Shown: positions 51,528 to 60,312, counted from the stretch's first letter. The stretch: DNA of 64,000 nucleotides from JAIVJM01 sp963816985 (GCA_963816985.1 CAWFMF010000002.1:62001-126000), one strand, 5' to 3'. A program made the numbers and translations. Notes: generated from the sequence alone by a model not told the origin.

Positions 51528-52349
51528 GTCTCCTAAGTAGGCTTCGATGACCTTCGGGTCGTTCCTGATCTCTTCGGGGAGTCCGAGGGCGATGGACTTG
51601 CCGTAGTCCACGACCTGTATGCGCTCGCAGACGCCCATCACGACCTTCATGTTGTGCTCGACGAGCAGGATGGTCAGGCCGAAGCGGTCGCGTATCTGGC
51701 GGATGAGCTTCAGGAGGTCGTCCTGCTCCGAGGGGTTCATCCCGGCAGCGGGCTCGTCCAGGAGCAGGAGTTTGGGCCGCGTGGCGAGCGCACGGACGAT
51801 CTCTAAACGCCGCTGGTTGCCGTAGGGCAGGCTCGTCCCGCCCTCGTCGCGGAAGCGCGCGAGGTCGAAGATGTCCAGCAGCTCAAGGCAGAACTCCCTG
51901 TGCTCCCGCTCGTCGGCGACGTAGCGCGGCGTCCGCAGCACGGCGTCGGCGAGCGTCTGCCGCGTGTGGATGTGGCAGGCCGTCATCACGTTGTCGAGCA
52001 CGGTCATGCTCGGAAAGAGGCGGATGTTCTGGAACGTGCGCGAGACGCCGAGCGCGGCGATCTCGTAAGGCCGCATGCCGTCAATGCGCTGCCCCTGAAA
52101 ATAAATCTCGCCGTCGGTCGGGTTGTAGACGCCGGTCAGGAGGTTGAAGATGGTCGTCTTGCCCGCGCCGTTCGGCCCGATGAGGCCGTAGATTTCGCCC
52201 GGCTGGACGGCCATGTCGAGCGAGTTGACGGCGATGAGCCCGCCGAAGCGGATCGAGCAGCGGTTGGTCTTGAGAATCCCCGCGCCGTCGCCGACAGACG
52301 GCGGGGGCGTCTTCGTGTCCTGTCGCGTCGCGTCCCGCGGTGTCGTCAT
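51525..52349 (-). CDS. livG: Branched-chain amino acid ABC transporter, ATP-binding protein LivG
   Basis: A 274-residue ATPase. Walker A is GPNGAGKTT, followed by the LivG-specific LLTGVYNPTDGEIYFQGQRIDGM and GVSRTFQNIRLFPSMTVLDNVMTACH. Walker B is LLLDEPAAGMNPSE, then LLVEHNMKVVMGVC. About 25 N-terminal residues precede the domain. Its start overlaps livM by four bases (52,346-52,349). Confidence 0.93.
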   Translation of the reverse strand: MTTPRDATRQDTKTPPPSVGDGAGILKTNRCSIRFGGLIAVNSLDMAVQPGEIYGLIGPNGAGKTTIFNLLTGVYNPTDGEIYFQGQRIDGMRPYEIAALGVSRTFQNIRLFPSMTVLDNVMTACHIHTRQTLADAVLRTPRYVADEREHREFCLELLDIFDLARFRDEGGTSLPYGNQRRLEIVRALATRPKLLLLDEPAAGMNPSEQDDLLKLIRQIRDRFGLTILLVEHNMKVVMGVCERIQVVDYGKSIALGLPEEIRNDPKVIEAYLGD

Positions 52350-53443
52350 TTCGAGGCGTCCCCCTTGCCCAGTGAAGTGTCGCTCTGCCGCTCGCCGAGC
52401 GTCGCCTTGTCCACCCCTTCGTTGATGTCGCGCGTGTCCTCGGCGGTAATCTCCTCGGCCTCGGTGCGCGTCTTGTTCCGCCGCCGCGCGCGCCAGCCCT
52501 TGAAGGGGTCGGCGTTGCCCAGAAGTCCCTGCGGCCTCGTAATCATGAGGATGATGAGGAGCAGCGAGTAGATGACCATCCGGTACTCGGCGAAGCCGCG
52601 CAGCGCCTCCGGCAAAACGGTCAGCAGAATCGCGCCGAGGATCGAGCCGACGATTGAGCCGAGGCCGCCGAGGATAATCATAATCAGAATCTCGAAAGAC
52701 CTGATGAACTCGAACGACTTCGGGTTCAAGTACCCGTCGAAGTGCGCGAGCAGGACGCCGCCCGCGCCCGCCATCGCCGAGGAGATGACGAAGGCCAGAA
52801 CCTTGTAGCGCGTCGTGTTGACGCCCATCGCCTCGGCGGCCAGCTCGTCCTCGCGGATGGAGATGAGCGCGCGCCCGAAGGCCGAGTGGACGATGTTGTA
52901 GACGACGGCGATGGTCACGACGGCGACGAGGAAAATCCAGAAGAAGCTCTTGACGATGGGGATGCCCGAATAGCCGCGCGCGCCGCCGACCGACTCGATG
53001 TTGTTGATGAGGACGACGATGATCTGGCCGAAGCCGAGCGTCACGATGGCGAGGTAGTCGCCCTTCAGCCGGAGCGAAGGCACGCCGACCAGAAGCCCCG
53101 CGACCGCCGCGACGAGCGCGCCGACCAGCGTCGCCAACGCCAGAGAGACGAGCCAGCCCGGCGTCCCGCCGATGCTCTCGGCGAGCGCCGCGCCGTAGTT
53201 CACGGAGAAGTAGGCCGAGGAGTACGCGCCGACCGCCATGAAGCCCGCGTGGCCGATGGAGAACTGGCCGGTGAACCCGTTAATCAGGTTGAGCGAGACG
53301 GCGAGCGTAATGGCGATGCCCGACAGCATGATGATGCGGACATAGTACTGGTTGATCATGTTCGCCTTGAACACGAAGTCGAGGCCGAACAGCACGCCGA
53401 GCACGACGGCGACGATGATGAGATTGCGCACGGTGCGGGACAT
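52346..53443 (-). CDS. livM: Branched-chain amino acid ABC transporter, permease LivM
   Basis: A 365-residue permease with about eight or nine hydrophobic segments. Typical LivM segments are LNLINGFTGQFSIGHAGFMAVGAY (about 52-75) and SLRLKGDYLAIVTLGFGQIIVVLINN (about 123-148). The cytoplasmic EAA-like loop is around REDELAAEAMGVNTTRYK. GGLGSIVGSILGAILLTVLPEALR is the last family block. The C-terminal 50 residues are charged and disordered. It lies directly downstream of livH, with hairpin copy 11 between. Confidence 0.92.
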   Translation of the reverse strand: MSRTVRNLIIVAVVLGVLFGLDFVFKANMINQYYVRIIMLSGIAITLAVSLNLINGFTGQFSIGHAGFMAVGAYSSAYFSVNYGAALAESIGGTPGWLVSLALATLVGALVAAVAGLLVGVPSLRLKGDYLAIVTLGFGQIIVVLINNIESVGGARGYSGIPIVKSFFWIFLVAVVTIAVVYNIVHSAFGRALISIREDELAAEAMGVNTTRYKVLAFVISSAMAGAGGVLLAHFDGYLNPKSFEFIRSFEILIMIILGGLGSIVGSILGAILLTVLPEALRGFAEYRMVIYSLLLIILMITRPQGLLGNADPFKGWRARRRNKTRTEAEEITAEDTRDINEGVDKATLGERQSDTSLGKGDASK

Positions 53444-53450
53444 AGTGAGT

Positions 53451-53539
53451 CGGTTTTCAGTTTTCAGTTTTCAGTTTTCAGTTCCAACCCTTCGGCCTTT
53501 GAGATTTCAAAGCTGAAAACTGAAAACTGAAAACTGTTT
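53451..53539. repeat. Intergenic hairpin, word-reiterated type (copy 11, CAGTTTTCAGTTTTCAG words)
   Basis: Arms of four CAGTTTT words and the complement AACTGAAAACTGAAAACTG. The loop holds TTCGGCCTTTGAGATTTC, sharing CGGCCTTTGAGATT with copy 10, so the two are recent relatives. It lies between livH and livM. Confidence 0.9.
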
Positions 53540-53545
53540 ACTTCT

Positions 53546-54514
53546 TCAGACCTTTTCCTGTGCGACCGACCCCAAGAGCCCGGAGGGGCGGAAGAGGAGA
53601 ATCAGAATCAGAATCACGAAGGCCACGGCGTCGCGGTAGGTCGGGTTGCCGTAGCCGACGATCATCGTCTCGGTGATGCCGATGAGCAAGCCGCCAAGCA
53701 CTGCGCCCGGAATGTTGCCGATGCCGCCCAAGACCGCCGCGACGAACGCCTTGAGCCCGACGAGGATGCCCATTAAGGGGTCAATGCGCGGGATGCGGAT
53801 GGCGACCAGAACGCCCGCCGCGGCGGCTAAGGCCGAGCCGAGCGCGAAGGTGAAAGAGATGATGTGGTCGGTGTTGATGCCCATCAGCTTCGCCGACTGC
53901 AAGTTGAAGGAGACGGCGCGCATCGCCTTCCCCGTCTTCGTGTAGTAGACGATGAACTGGAGCAGGACCATCAGCGCGAGCGCGATGACGAGCACGATAA
54001 TGTCCGCGCTGTTGATGGAAGCGCCGCCCGGCAGGTCAATGTTCGACTTCGTGAAGAGCGTGGGGAAGAACTTCGGCTCCGCGCCGAAGACGACCTGCCC
54101 GCCGTTCTCCAGAAGGAGCGAGACGCCGATGGCCGTGATGAGCGCCGTCAGACGCGAATACTTGCGGACGGGCCGGTAGGCGAGCCGCTCGATGAGCGCG
54201 CCGATGGCGGCGCAGATGACCATCGCCAAAAGCATCACGACGAGCGCCGTAATCAGCGAGGGCTCAAGCGTCCCGCCGCCGAGCAGGCCGCGCGCGATGA
54301 GCCCGTCGGAGGCCATGCCGATTTTTTCCGCGCCGCGCGGGCCGATGCCGTTGGCGAGGTAGTAGCCGGTGAAGGCCCCGACCATGTACACGTCGCCGTG
54401 CGCGAAGTTGATGAGCTTCAGCACGCCGTAGACCATCGTGTAGCCGAGAGCGATGAGGGCATAAATCGCCCCCAGCGTGACGCCGTTGATAAGCTGTTGT
54501 AGGAACGTACTCAT
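53546..54514 (-). CDS. livH: Branched-chain amino acid ABC transporter, permease LivH
   Basis: A 322-residue permease, eight or so hydrophobic segments. FLQQLINGVTLGAIYALIALGYTMVYGVLKLINFAHGDVYMVGA is the classic LivH start; GINTDHIISFTFALGSALAAAAGVL and GGIGNIPGAVLGGLLIGITETM are further blocks. ATG 54,514 was chosen; 30 codons of open frame upstream carry no homology. It is separated from the upstream binding protein gene by about 170 bases. Confidence 0.92.
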   Translation of the reverse strand: MSTFLQQLINGVTLGAIYALIALGYTMVYGVLKLINFAHGDVYMVGAFTGYYLANGIGPRGAEKIGMASDGLIARGLLGGGTLEPSLITALVVMLLAMVICAAIGALIERLAYRPVRKYSRLTALITAIGVSLLLENGGQVVFGAEPKFFPTLFTKSNIDLPGGASINSADIIVLVIALALMVLLQFIVYYTKTGKAMRAVSFNLQSAKLMGINTDHIISFTFALGSALAAAAGVLVAIRIPRIDPLMGILVGLKAFVAAVLGGIGNIPGAVLGGLLIGITETMIVGYGNPTYRDAVAFVILILILLFRPSGLLGSVAQEKV

Positions 54515-54683
54515 GCTCGTGAGTCGGGGGAAGTTTTGATGAAGTGTGCCCGGCGGGCCGCCGCCTTGAATTTTCGCGCGCCGCCGGGCGCTCGGTTGGG
54601 TCACTCACCCGGCGGCACGCGCGTTTGAAAGTTCGACGACGGCGAGCACTTCGGGGAAGTGCTCGCCGAAGCGACTGAAGCGA

Positions 54684-56036
54684 CTACGGAGTGGCGTTCG
54701 AATTCCGCGCGCCGCCCGACGCGTTCGTGTTCGCTGTCGGGGACGCGACCACGGAGGGCGGGGCGGAAGGCGAAGCAGTGGTCGCGGGCGAAGCGCCCGC
54801 CGCCGGAGACGCCCCGGCAGCCGGCGACGCGCCGGGCGAGGCCGAAGGCGTGCCGCTCGTGTCCGAAGGCATCGCCGCGCCCTCGACCTTGACGCGCTCG
54901 GCGACGGCGTAGTTGCCGCCCGGCTCGATCTTCACCATGATGATCGGCTTCACGGCGTCGCGGTTCTCGTTGAAGGTCACGTTGCCGGTCACGCCCGGAA
55001 ACTCCCTGGTCGCGGCGAGCGCGTTGCGGATGGACGGGCCGTCGAGCGCGTTGGCGCGCTTGATGGCGTCGAACATGATGTGCGCGGCGTCGTAGGCGGT
55101 CGCGGCGAGCGCGTCGGGCACGCCGCCGTAGCGCTTCTTGTAGTCCTCGACGAACTTGACGACCTTCGGGTCTTTGTCGAACGGCGAGTAGTGATTCGAG
55201 AAGTAGCAGCCGTCGAGCGCCGAGCCGCCGATGGCGTAGAGCTGCGCGGAGTCCCAGCCGTCGCCGCCGACGAGCGGGACGCTGAGGCCCTTGTCGCGCG
55301 CCTGCTTGGCGAAGAGGCCGACGTCGCCGTAGTAGCCGGGGACGAAGACCACGTCCGGGTTCGCGCCCTTAATCGAAGTAATCTGCGCGTTGAAGTCCTG
55401 ATCCTGCGCCTGATAGGACTGCGTGACGACGATCTGGCCGCCGAGTTTGGTGAAGACCTCGGTGATGACCTTCTCAAGGCCCGTCGAGTAGTCGTTCTTG
55501 CGGTCAACCATCAGCGCGCCGCGCTTCGCGCCGAGGGTCTTGGCGGCGAACTGCGCGATGGCCGCGCCCTGCACGGGGTCAATGAAGCAACTGCGGAAGA
55601 TGTAGTCGCCCTTCTTCGTCACCTCCGGGTTGGTCGAGGAGGGCGTGAGCATCGGTATCTTCGCGTTCTGCGCGATGGGCGCGGCGGCGATGGAGCGCGA
55701 GCTGGCGACCTCGCCGAGGATGCCGTGCACCTGACTCTGCGTCACGAACTTGGTGACGATGGTCGCCGCCTCGGAGGCGTCGGAGCGGTCGTCCTCGATG
55801 AGCAGCTCGACCTGCTTGCCGTTGATGCCGCCCGCCCCGTTCACCTCGTCCGCCGCCATCTTGATGCCGTTGACCGACGAGATGCCGAAGTTGGCCGTGT
55901 CGCCCGTCGTGGACATGAAGACGCCGATGCGGACTTTGTCGCCGCCGCCCGTGCCGCCGCTCGGCGGCTGGCACCCGGCGATTAAGAGCGACGAGGCCAG
56001 CAAGAATGCGAATGTCAGCGATACTATTTTTCTCAT
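54684..56036 (-). CDS. livJ: Branched-chain amino acid ABC transporter, substrate-binding lipoprotein (2)
   Basis: A 450-residue binding lipoprotein: signal KIVSLTFAFLLASSLLIAGC (C22), then VRIGVFMSTTGDTANFGISSVNGIKMAADEVNGAGGINGKQVELLIEDD, LTPSSTNPEVTKKGDYIFRSC and GDGWDSAQLYAIGGSALDG. It is clearly paralogous to the binding protein at 49,268, sharing the same motif order; the two flank the permease and ATPase genes. The last 75 residues are a Ser/Pro/Ala low-complexity tail. ATG 56,036 gives the lipoprotein signal; longer readings run into the tandem repeat upstream. Confidence 0.9.
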   Translation of the reverse strand: MRKIVSLTFAFLLASSLLIAGCQPPSGGTGGGDKVRIGVFMSTTGDTANFGISSVNGIKMAADEVNGAGGINGKQVELLIEDDRSDASEAATIVTKFVTQSQVHGILGEVASSRSIAAAPIAQNAKIPMLTPSSTNPEVTKKGDYIFRSCFIDPVQGAAIAQFAAKTLGAKRGALMVDRKNDYSTGLEKVITEVFTKLGGQIVVTQSYQAQDQDFNAQITSIKGANPDVVFVPGYYGDVGLFAKQARDKGLSVPLVGGDGWDSAQLYAIGGSALDGCYFSNHYSPFDKDPKVVKFVEDYKKRYGGVPDALAATAYDAAHIMFDAIKRANALDGPSIRNALAATREFPGVTGNVTFNENRDAVKPIIMVKIEPGGNYAVAERVKVEGAAMPSDTSGTPSASPGASPAAGASPAAGASPATTASPSAPPSVVASPTANTNASGGARNSNATP

Positions 56037-56149
56037 ACCTGTACGGCGAATCGGGCAGTCCCCGTGGAGGGCTTGGAAAGCTTCTGCCCGCGCTCCTTTC
56101 AAGGTTAGGGTTCTCTCTTCAACTTCCCGCGCGCCGCGCCGTTTGGGGC

Positions 56150-56203
56150 GCGGCCACACGGACGTTCGGTTTAAGTGCGGCCACACGGACGTTCGGTTTA
56201 AGT
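56150..56203. repeat. Two perfect 27-base direct repeats upstream of livJ(2)
   Basis: The unit GCGGCCACACGGACGTTCGG plus TTTAAGT occurs twice in tandem without mismatch, about 115-165 bases upstream of the livJ start. Two adjacent identical units are typical of regulator binding sites; no third unit is seen. Confidence 0.9.
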
Positions 56204-56482
56204 AAAGCCGGTGCCGGATGAGTCGAATAATGCACTGCGTCAAGGATGCGCCGAATAATACGCGATTCCGCCGAATTTGCAAAACGTTTATACCTCGACT
56301 CGCGGCACGCTGCTTGCCCATCTCTCTGTGGAAGGTTAACAAGGGGAAGAAAATCGTACACAAGCGTCTGCGGCGGCCATTCAACGTGCATCAGTAGTCG
56401 AACACGTCCGCAGTGGATGGGGTTAAGTCTTTTCATCCGAGCCTCGCACCGGCCTTTTAAAATGAAGGTCGCGGCGACGCCG

Positions 56483-56498
56483 GGATGAATATTCATCC
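56483..56498. promoter_or_regulatory. Perfect 16-base palindrome GGATGAATATTCATCC
   Basis: Located 28 bases before the ATG of the stress-protein gene, between a possible -10 and the ribosome site, where a repressor would block transcription. The regulator is unknown. Confidence 0.7.
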
Positions 56499-56525
56499 AA
56501 GAGTAAACGAAAGGATACAGAAAGT

Positions 56526-57287
56526 ATGGGCGACCACAAGCAAGATAGTTTCGGCGAAGAGGCTTCGGCCTTCGGTCAACGCGTTAAGGGTGCGGCGAAG
56601 GACGCCGCCGGCGCGGTCACGGGCAACGAGAGCTTGGAGCGCGAGGGCGAGCGCGAGAACGCTATCGGCAACGCGCGGCAGGAGCGCAACGACGTGATCG
56701 GCGGCGACGCGGCCACGGCCACCTCGCGCGCCTTCGACACCACCGACACGACGCCGACGACCACGACGGGCCGCCGCAGTGTCCACGGTCTCTTCAAGGA
56801 TCGCGAGAGCGCCGAGAGCGCCTACCGCACGCTCTCCGAGCGCGGCTACGGCAAGGACGACGTCAACGTCATGATGTCGGACGAGACGCGCAAGAAGTAC
56901 TACCCGGAAGGCACTGACACCGACTCCGAGGTCGGCAGCAAGGCGATGGAAGGTCTGGGCGCGGGCTCGGCCATCGGCGGCACAGTGGGCGCGGTGCTCG
57001 CGGCCATCGCGGCCATCGGCACGAGCGTCGCTCTGCCGGGCATCGGCCTCGTGGTGGCCGGCCCTCTGGCGGCTGCGCTCGCGGGCGCGGGCGCGGGCGG
57101 CCTGACCGGCGGTCTGATCGGCGCGCTCGTCGGCTCCGGCATCCCTGAGGAGCACGCGGCCCGTTACGACGAAGGCGTCCGCAACGGCGGCATCTACATG
57201 GGCGTCAACGCCCGCGAAGACGCCGACGCCGAGTTCTTCGAGAGCGAGTGGCGCGACAAGCACCGCGGCGAGAACGTCTACCGCTAA
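56526..57287 (+). CDS. General stress-type protein with glycine-zipper domain
   Basis: A 253-residue protein. The N-terminal 45 residues resemble CsbD (GQRVKGAAKDAAGAVTGN). A Thr-rich linker leads to a DUF1269/YflT-like domain (HGLFKDRESAESAYRTLSERGYGKDDVNVMMS, about 84-115). A long Gly/Ala stretch with GxxxG spacing (about 143-200) suggests membrane interaction or oligomerisation; the end PEEHAARYDEGVRNGGIYMGV is conserved in general stress proteins. Expression is probably stress-induced; the A+T-rich leader and palindrome upstream support dedicated control. The molecular function is unknown. Confidence 0.75.
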   Translation: MGDHKQDSFGEEASAFGQRVKGAAKDAAGAVTGNESLEREGERENAIGNARQERNDVIGGDAATATSRAFDTTDTTPTTTTGRRSVHGLFKDRESAESAYRTLSERGYGKDDVNVMMSDETRKKYYPEGTDTDSEVGSKAMEGLGAGSAIGGTVGAVLAAIAAIGTSVALPGIGLVVAGPLAAALAGAGAGGLTGGLIGALVGSGIPEEHAARYDEGVRNGGIYMGVNAREDADAEFFESEWRDKHRGENVYR

Positions 57288-57367
57288 ACTCGCAACTCAC
57301 CGGAAGGTGTTGACGAAGGGGAGGCTCAAGGGAGTCTCCCCTCTCTCTTTGAGATAACACGTACCAC

Positions 57368-57442
57368 ACAGTACCGCGAGCGGTAGCGAGCGGGTTGACC
57401 GTCATTAAGAGTCAACCCGCTCGCTACCGCTCGCGGTACTGT
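57368..57442. repeat. GC-rich palindrome, 'GCGAGCGGGTTGA' family, perfect copy
   Basis: Arms ACAGTACCGCGAGCGGTAGC and GCTACCGCTCGCGGTACTGT are perfect complements; pairing extends inward through GAGCGGGTTGAC, with loop CGTCATTAAGA. It is the best copy of this family and lies between the stress-protein and aldo/keto reductase genes. Confidence 0.93.
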
Positions 57443-57505
57443 TCTAACGCATGGACTCGTGTCATACTCTGTCTCAACATTCAACAGAAAGGAGTCTTCG
57501 GGCTT

Positions 57506-58441
57506 ATGTCGAAAGCTTCGGGCGAGATTCCGCGCAGGGCTCTGGGGAGGACGGGCGCGGAGGTCTCGGCGCTCGCGCTCGGCGGCTACCACCTCGGCCT
57601 CGTCAAATCGGAGCGCGAGTCCACGCGCATCGTCCGCGAGGCGCTCGACGCCGGACTCACTTTCATGGACAACGCGTGGGAGTACCACGACGGGCGGAGC
57701 GAGGAGCTGATGGGCAAGGCGCTCGAAGGCCGACGGCACGAGGCGTTTTTGATGTCGAAGGTCTGCTCGCACGGGCGCGACCGCCGCGTGGCGATGCGGC
57801 AGCTCGAAGAGACTTTGAGACGGCTCAAGACCGATTACCTCGACCTCTGGCAGATTCACGAAGTCGTCTACGAGAACGACCCCGACCTCCACTTCGCGCC
57901 CGGCGGGGCGGTCGAGGCTCTAGAGCAGGCGAAGCGCGAGGGCAAGGTTCGCTTCGTCGGCTTCACCGGCCACAAGCACCCGGACATCCACCTCAAGATG
58001 CTCTCGCACGGCTTCCCCTTCGACGCCTGCCAGTTCCCGCTCAACGTCTTCGACACGACCTTCCGCAGCTTCGAGCAACGCGTCCTGCCCGAAGTCATCC
58101 GTCAAGGCATCGCCCCGCTCGGCATGAAGAGCATGTGCGGCGAGGGCATACCTGTTAAGAAGCGCGCCGTCACGCCGACCGAAGCTCTGCGCTACGCGAT
58201 GAGCCTGCCCGTTGCCTCGACCGTCAGCGGCATTGACTCGCTCAAGATTCTCCGCCAGAACCTCGGCATCGCGCGCGACTTCAAGCCGTTGAGCGCCGCC
58301 GAGATGCGCCGCCTGCGCGAGCGTTGCGCCGAGTCCGCCGCCGACGGTCGCTTCGAGCTTTACAAGACCTCGGCAAAATTCGAAGGCCCGCCGGGCCGCA
58401 AACAGCACAAGTTCCCGCCGCTGGACGAACTCGCGGCGTAA
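57506..58441 (+). CDS. Aldo/keto reductase
   Basis: A 311-residue NADPH-dependent oxidoreductase. The catalytic tetrad is visible as D55, Y60 (FMDNAWEYHDG), K85 (LMSKVC) and H118 (DLWQIHEV). GFTGHKHPDIHLKML and STVSGIDSLKILRQNL follow. Similar proteins act on aldehydes or ketones; here the C-terminus is shorter than in AKRs with a 4Fe-4S cluster. The ribosome site AAAGGAG is 11 bases before ATG 57,506. The next gene starts 6 bases after the stop. Confidence 0.87.
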   Translation: MSKASGEIPRRALGRTGAEVSALALGGYHLGLVKSERESTRIVREALDAGLTFMDNAWEYHDGRSEELMGKALEGRRHEAFLMSKVCSHGRDRRVAMRQLEETLRRLKTDYLDLWQIHEVVYENDPDLHFAPGGAVEALEQAKREGKVRFVGFTGHKHPDIHLKMLSHGFPFDACQFPLNVFDTTFRSFEQRVLPEVIRQGIAPLGMKSMCGEGIPVKKRAVTPTEALRYAMSLPVASTVSGIDSLKILRQNLGIARDFKPLSAAEMRRLRERCAESAADGRFELYKTSAKFEGPPGRKQHKFPPLDELAA

Positions 58442-58447
58442 GACTCT

Positions 58448-59938
58448 ATGAAGGACACGGAAGAAGGAACCGGCGGCTTCGCTCCCCCGCTCGGAGACAT
58501 GAGCGCCGAGGACTTCCGGCGCTACGGGCACGAACTCGTCGAGCGCATCGCCTATTACCTCTCGCACCTTGAGCGTTACCCCGTGCTCGCGCAAGTGCAG
58601 CCCGGCGAGCTTCGTGCAAAACTTCCGCCCTCGCCGCCCGCGCAAGGCGAGCAGATGGACGTTATCATCGAGGACGTGGAACGCCTCGTCGTCCCCGCGC
58701 TCACGCACTGGAACCACCCCAGCTTCTTCGCCTACTTCTCCATCTCTGCCTCCGCGCCCGGCATCTTCGGCGAGCTGCTCGCCGCCGCCTTCAACGTCAA
58801 CGGGATGCTCTGGCGCACCTCGCCCGCCTCGACCGAATTGGAGGAGGTCGCGCTCTCTTGGCTCCGGCAGATGATGGACCTGCCGGAAGAGTTTGAGGGC
58901 GTCATCTACGACACGGCTTCGGTCTCGACTATGCACGCCATCGCCGCCGCGCGCGAGGCGCTCGATGTCCGAGTCCGCGAGGACGGCATGAGCGGGCGGC
59001 CCCGTCTCCCTCTCCTTCGCGTCTACGCCTCCGAGCAGGCGCACTCGTCCGTGGACAAGTCCGTCATCACGCTCGGCCTCGGCCAACGCTCGCTCCGCAA
59101 GATTCCGACCGACGACGAATTCCGCATGCGCCCCGAAGCCCTAGCCGCCGCCATCGAAGAAGACCGCCGCGAAGGCTTCCTCCCCTTCTGCGTCGTCGCC
59201 ACCGTCGGCACGACCTCGACTTCGAGCATTGACCCCGTGCCGTCAATCGCCGACATCTGCGAGCGGGAGAAACTTTGGCTCCACGTGGACACGGCCTACG
59301 CGGGCTCGGCGGCCATCGTCCCTGAGCTGCGCTACGCCATCGAGGGGAGCGAGCGCGCCGATTCCGTCGTCACCAACCCGCACAAGTGGCTCTTCACGCC
59401 GATTGACATCTCCGTCCTCTACTGCCGGAGGATGGACGTTCTGCGCCGCGCCTTCTCGCTCGTCGCCGAGTACCTCCGCACGAGCGAAGAGGGCGAGGTG
59501 CGCAACCAGATGGACACCGGCGTCCAACTCGGTCGCCGCTTCCGCTCGCTCAAGCTCTGGATGGTGATGCGCTACTTCGGACACGAAGGGCTCGCCGCAC
59601 GCATCCGCGAGCACTGCCGTCTGGCGCGGCTCTTCGCCTCCTTCGTCGAGGAGTCGCCCGACTGGGAGCTGCTCGCCCCCGTCCCCTTCGCGCTCGTCTG
59701 CTTCCGCGCCCGACCCCAAGTCGAAGGCGAGGGCGAAGACGAGCGCGCCGCACGACTCGACGCTCTGAACGAACGACTCATGCACGCCGTCAACGCGAGC
59801 GGCGAGGCTTTCATCTCGCACACACGCTTGCGCGACGCGCTCACGCTCCGGCTCGCCATCGGCAACATCCGCACCGACGAGTCGCACATCCGGCGCACGT
59901 GGCACATCCTGAACGAGAAGCTTTCCGAACTTAAATGA
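58448..59938 (+). CDS. Pyridoxal-dependent decarboxylase (aromatic-L-amino-acid decarboxylase family)
   Basis: A 496-residue group II PLP decarboxylase. The PLP lysine is K313 in NPHKWLFTPIDISVLYCRR, and HVDTAYAGSAAIVPELR has the aspartate contacting PLP nitrogen. HPSFFAYFSISASAPGIFGELL and QAHSSVDKS match tyrosine/tryptophan decarboxylases. It would release CO2 from an aromatic amino acid to give a monoamine. It is coupled to the aldo/keto reductase upstream (6 bases). The amine product would be a substrate for the oxidase at 9.6 kb, but they are 47 kb apart. Confidence 0.88.
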   Translation: MKDTEEGTGGFAPPLGDMSAEDFRRYGHELVERIAYYLSHLERYPVLAQVQPGELRAKLPPSPPAQGEQMDVIIEDVERLVVPALTHWNHPSFFAYFSISASAPGIFGELLAAAFNVNGMLWRTSPASTELEEVALSWLRQMMDLPEEFEGVIYDTASVSTMHAIAAAREALDVRVREDGMSGRPRLPLLRVYASEQAHSSVDKSVITLGLGQRSLRKIPTDDEFRMRPEALAAAIEEDRREGFLPFCVVATVGTTSTSSIDPVPSIADICEREKLWLHVDTAYAGSAAIVPELRYAIEGSERADSVVTNPHKWLFTPIDISVLYCRRMDVLRRAFSLVAEYLRTSEEGEVRNQMDTGVQLGRRFRSLKLWMVMRYFGHEGLAARIREHCRLARLFASFVEESPDWELLAPVPFALVCFRARPQVEGEGEDERAARLDALNERLMHAVNASGEAFISHTRLRDALTLRLAIGNIRTDESHIRRTWHILNEKLSELK

Positions 59939-59964
59939 ACGACCGGGGGTAGGCTGAAAAGAGA

Positions 59965-60264
59965 ATGCTGACACACATCGTCATCTGGAAGTACCGCGCC
60001 GACGCGAGCGCGGAGGTGAGGCAGGAACACGCGGCGCTGCTGCGCGCGCTTCCCCAGTTCATCCCCGAAGTGCAGACGCTCTCGGTCGGCTTCGACGTGC
60101 TGCGCCTTCCGCGCTCCTACGACCTCGGCCTCGTCGCCGTCTTCCAAGACCGCGCCGCGCTCGAAGCCTACAACGTCCACCCAAGGCACGTCGCCGTCGT
60201 CGAGCTGGGCCGCGCCATCTCCGAAACGGTCGCGTCCGTTGACTTCGAGGACGAAGGCGCTTGA
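59965..60264 (+). CDS. Dabb (stress-responsive A/B barrel) domain protein
   Basis: A 99-residue dimeric alpha/beta barrel protein: LTHIVIWKYRADASAEVRQEHAALLRALPQFIPEVQTLSVGFDVL, then LGLVAVFQDRAALEAYNVHPRHVAVV. Dabb domains are found in plant stress proteins and in bacterial enzymes; the substrate is unknown. The small size and the histidine near the C-terminus (NVHPRH) are usual. It starts 26 bases after the decarboxylase stop, probably in the same operon. Confidence 0.85.
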   Translation: MLTHIVIWKYRADASAEVRQEHAALLRALPQFIPEVQTLSVGFDVLRLPRSYDLGLVAVFQDRAALEAYNVHPRHVAVVELGRAISETVASVDFEDEGA

Positions 60265-60312
60265 GTTCGTCGCGCCCCGCGTCGAGGTTGAACCGATGAG
60301 GCGAGTGAAGCG

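Larger units (their letters stand above)
56037..56525. other. Divergent regulatory region between livJ(2) and the stress-protein gene
   Basis: 489 bases without a gene. It holds a 27-base direct repeat (56,150-56,203), a 16-base perfect palindrome (56,483-56,498) and a possible minus-strand promoter TTGCAA-16 bases-TATTAT around 56,256-56,283. On the plus side TAAAAT at about 56,456 is a weak -10. The sequence is more A+T-rich than the genes. Confidence 0.6.

Noticed and set aside
51421..53539. Tandem CAGTTTT words considered as CRISPR repeats
   Set aside because: The words are 7 bases with no spacers, and the two arms are inverted to each other; no cas gene is present.
56150..56203. Tandem repeat considered as a replication origin iteron set
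   Set aside because: Only two units, no dnaA or rep gene and no A+T-rich unwinding element beside it.
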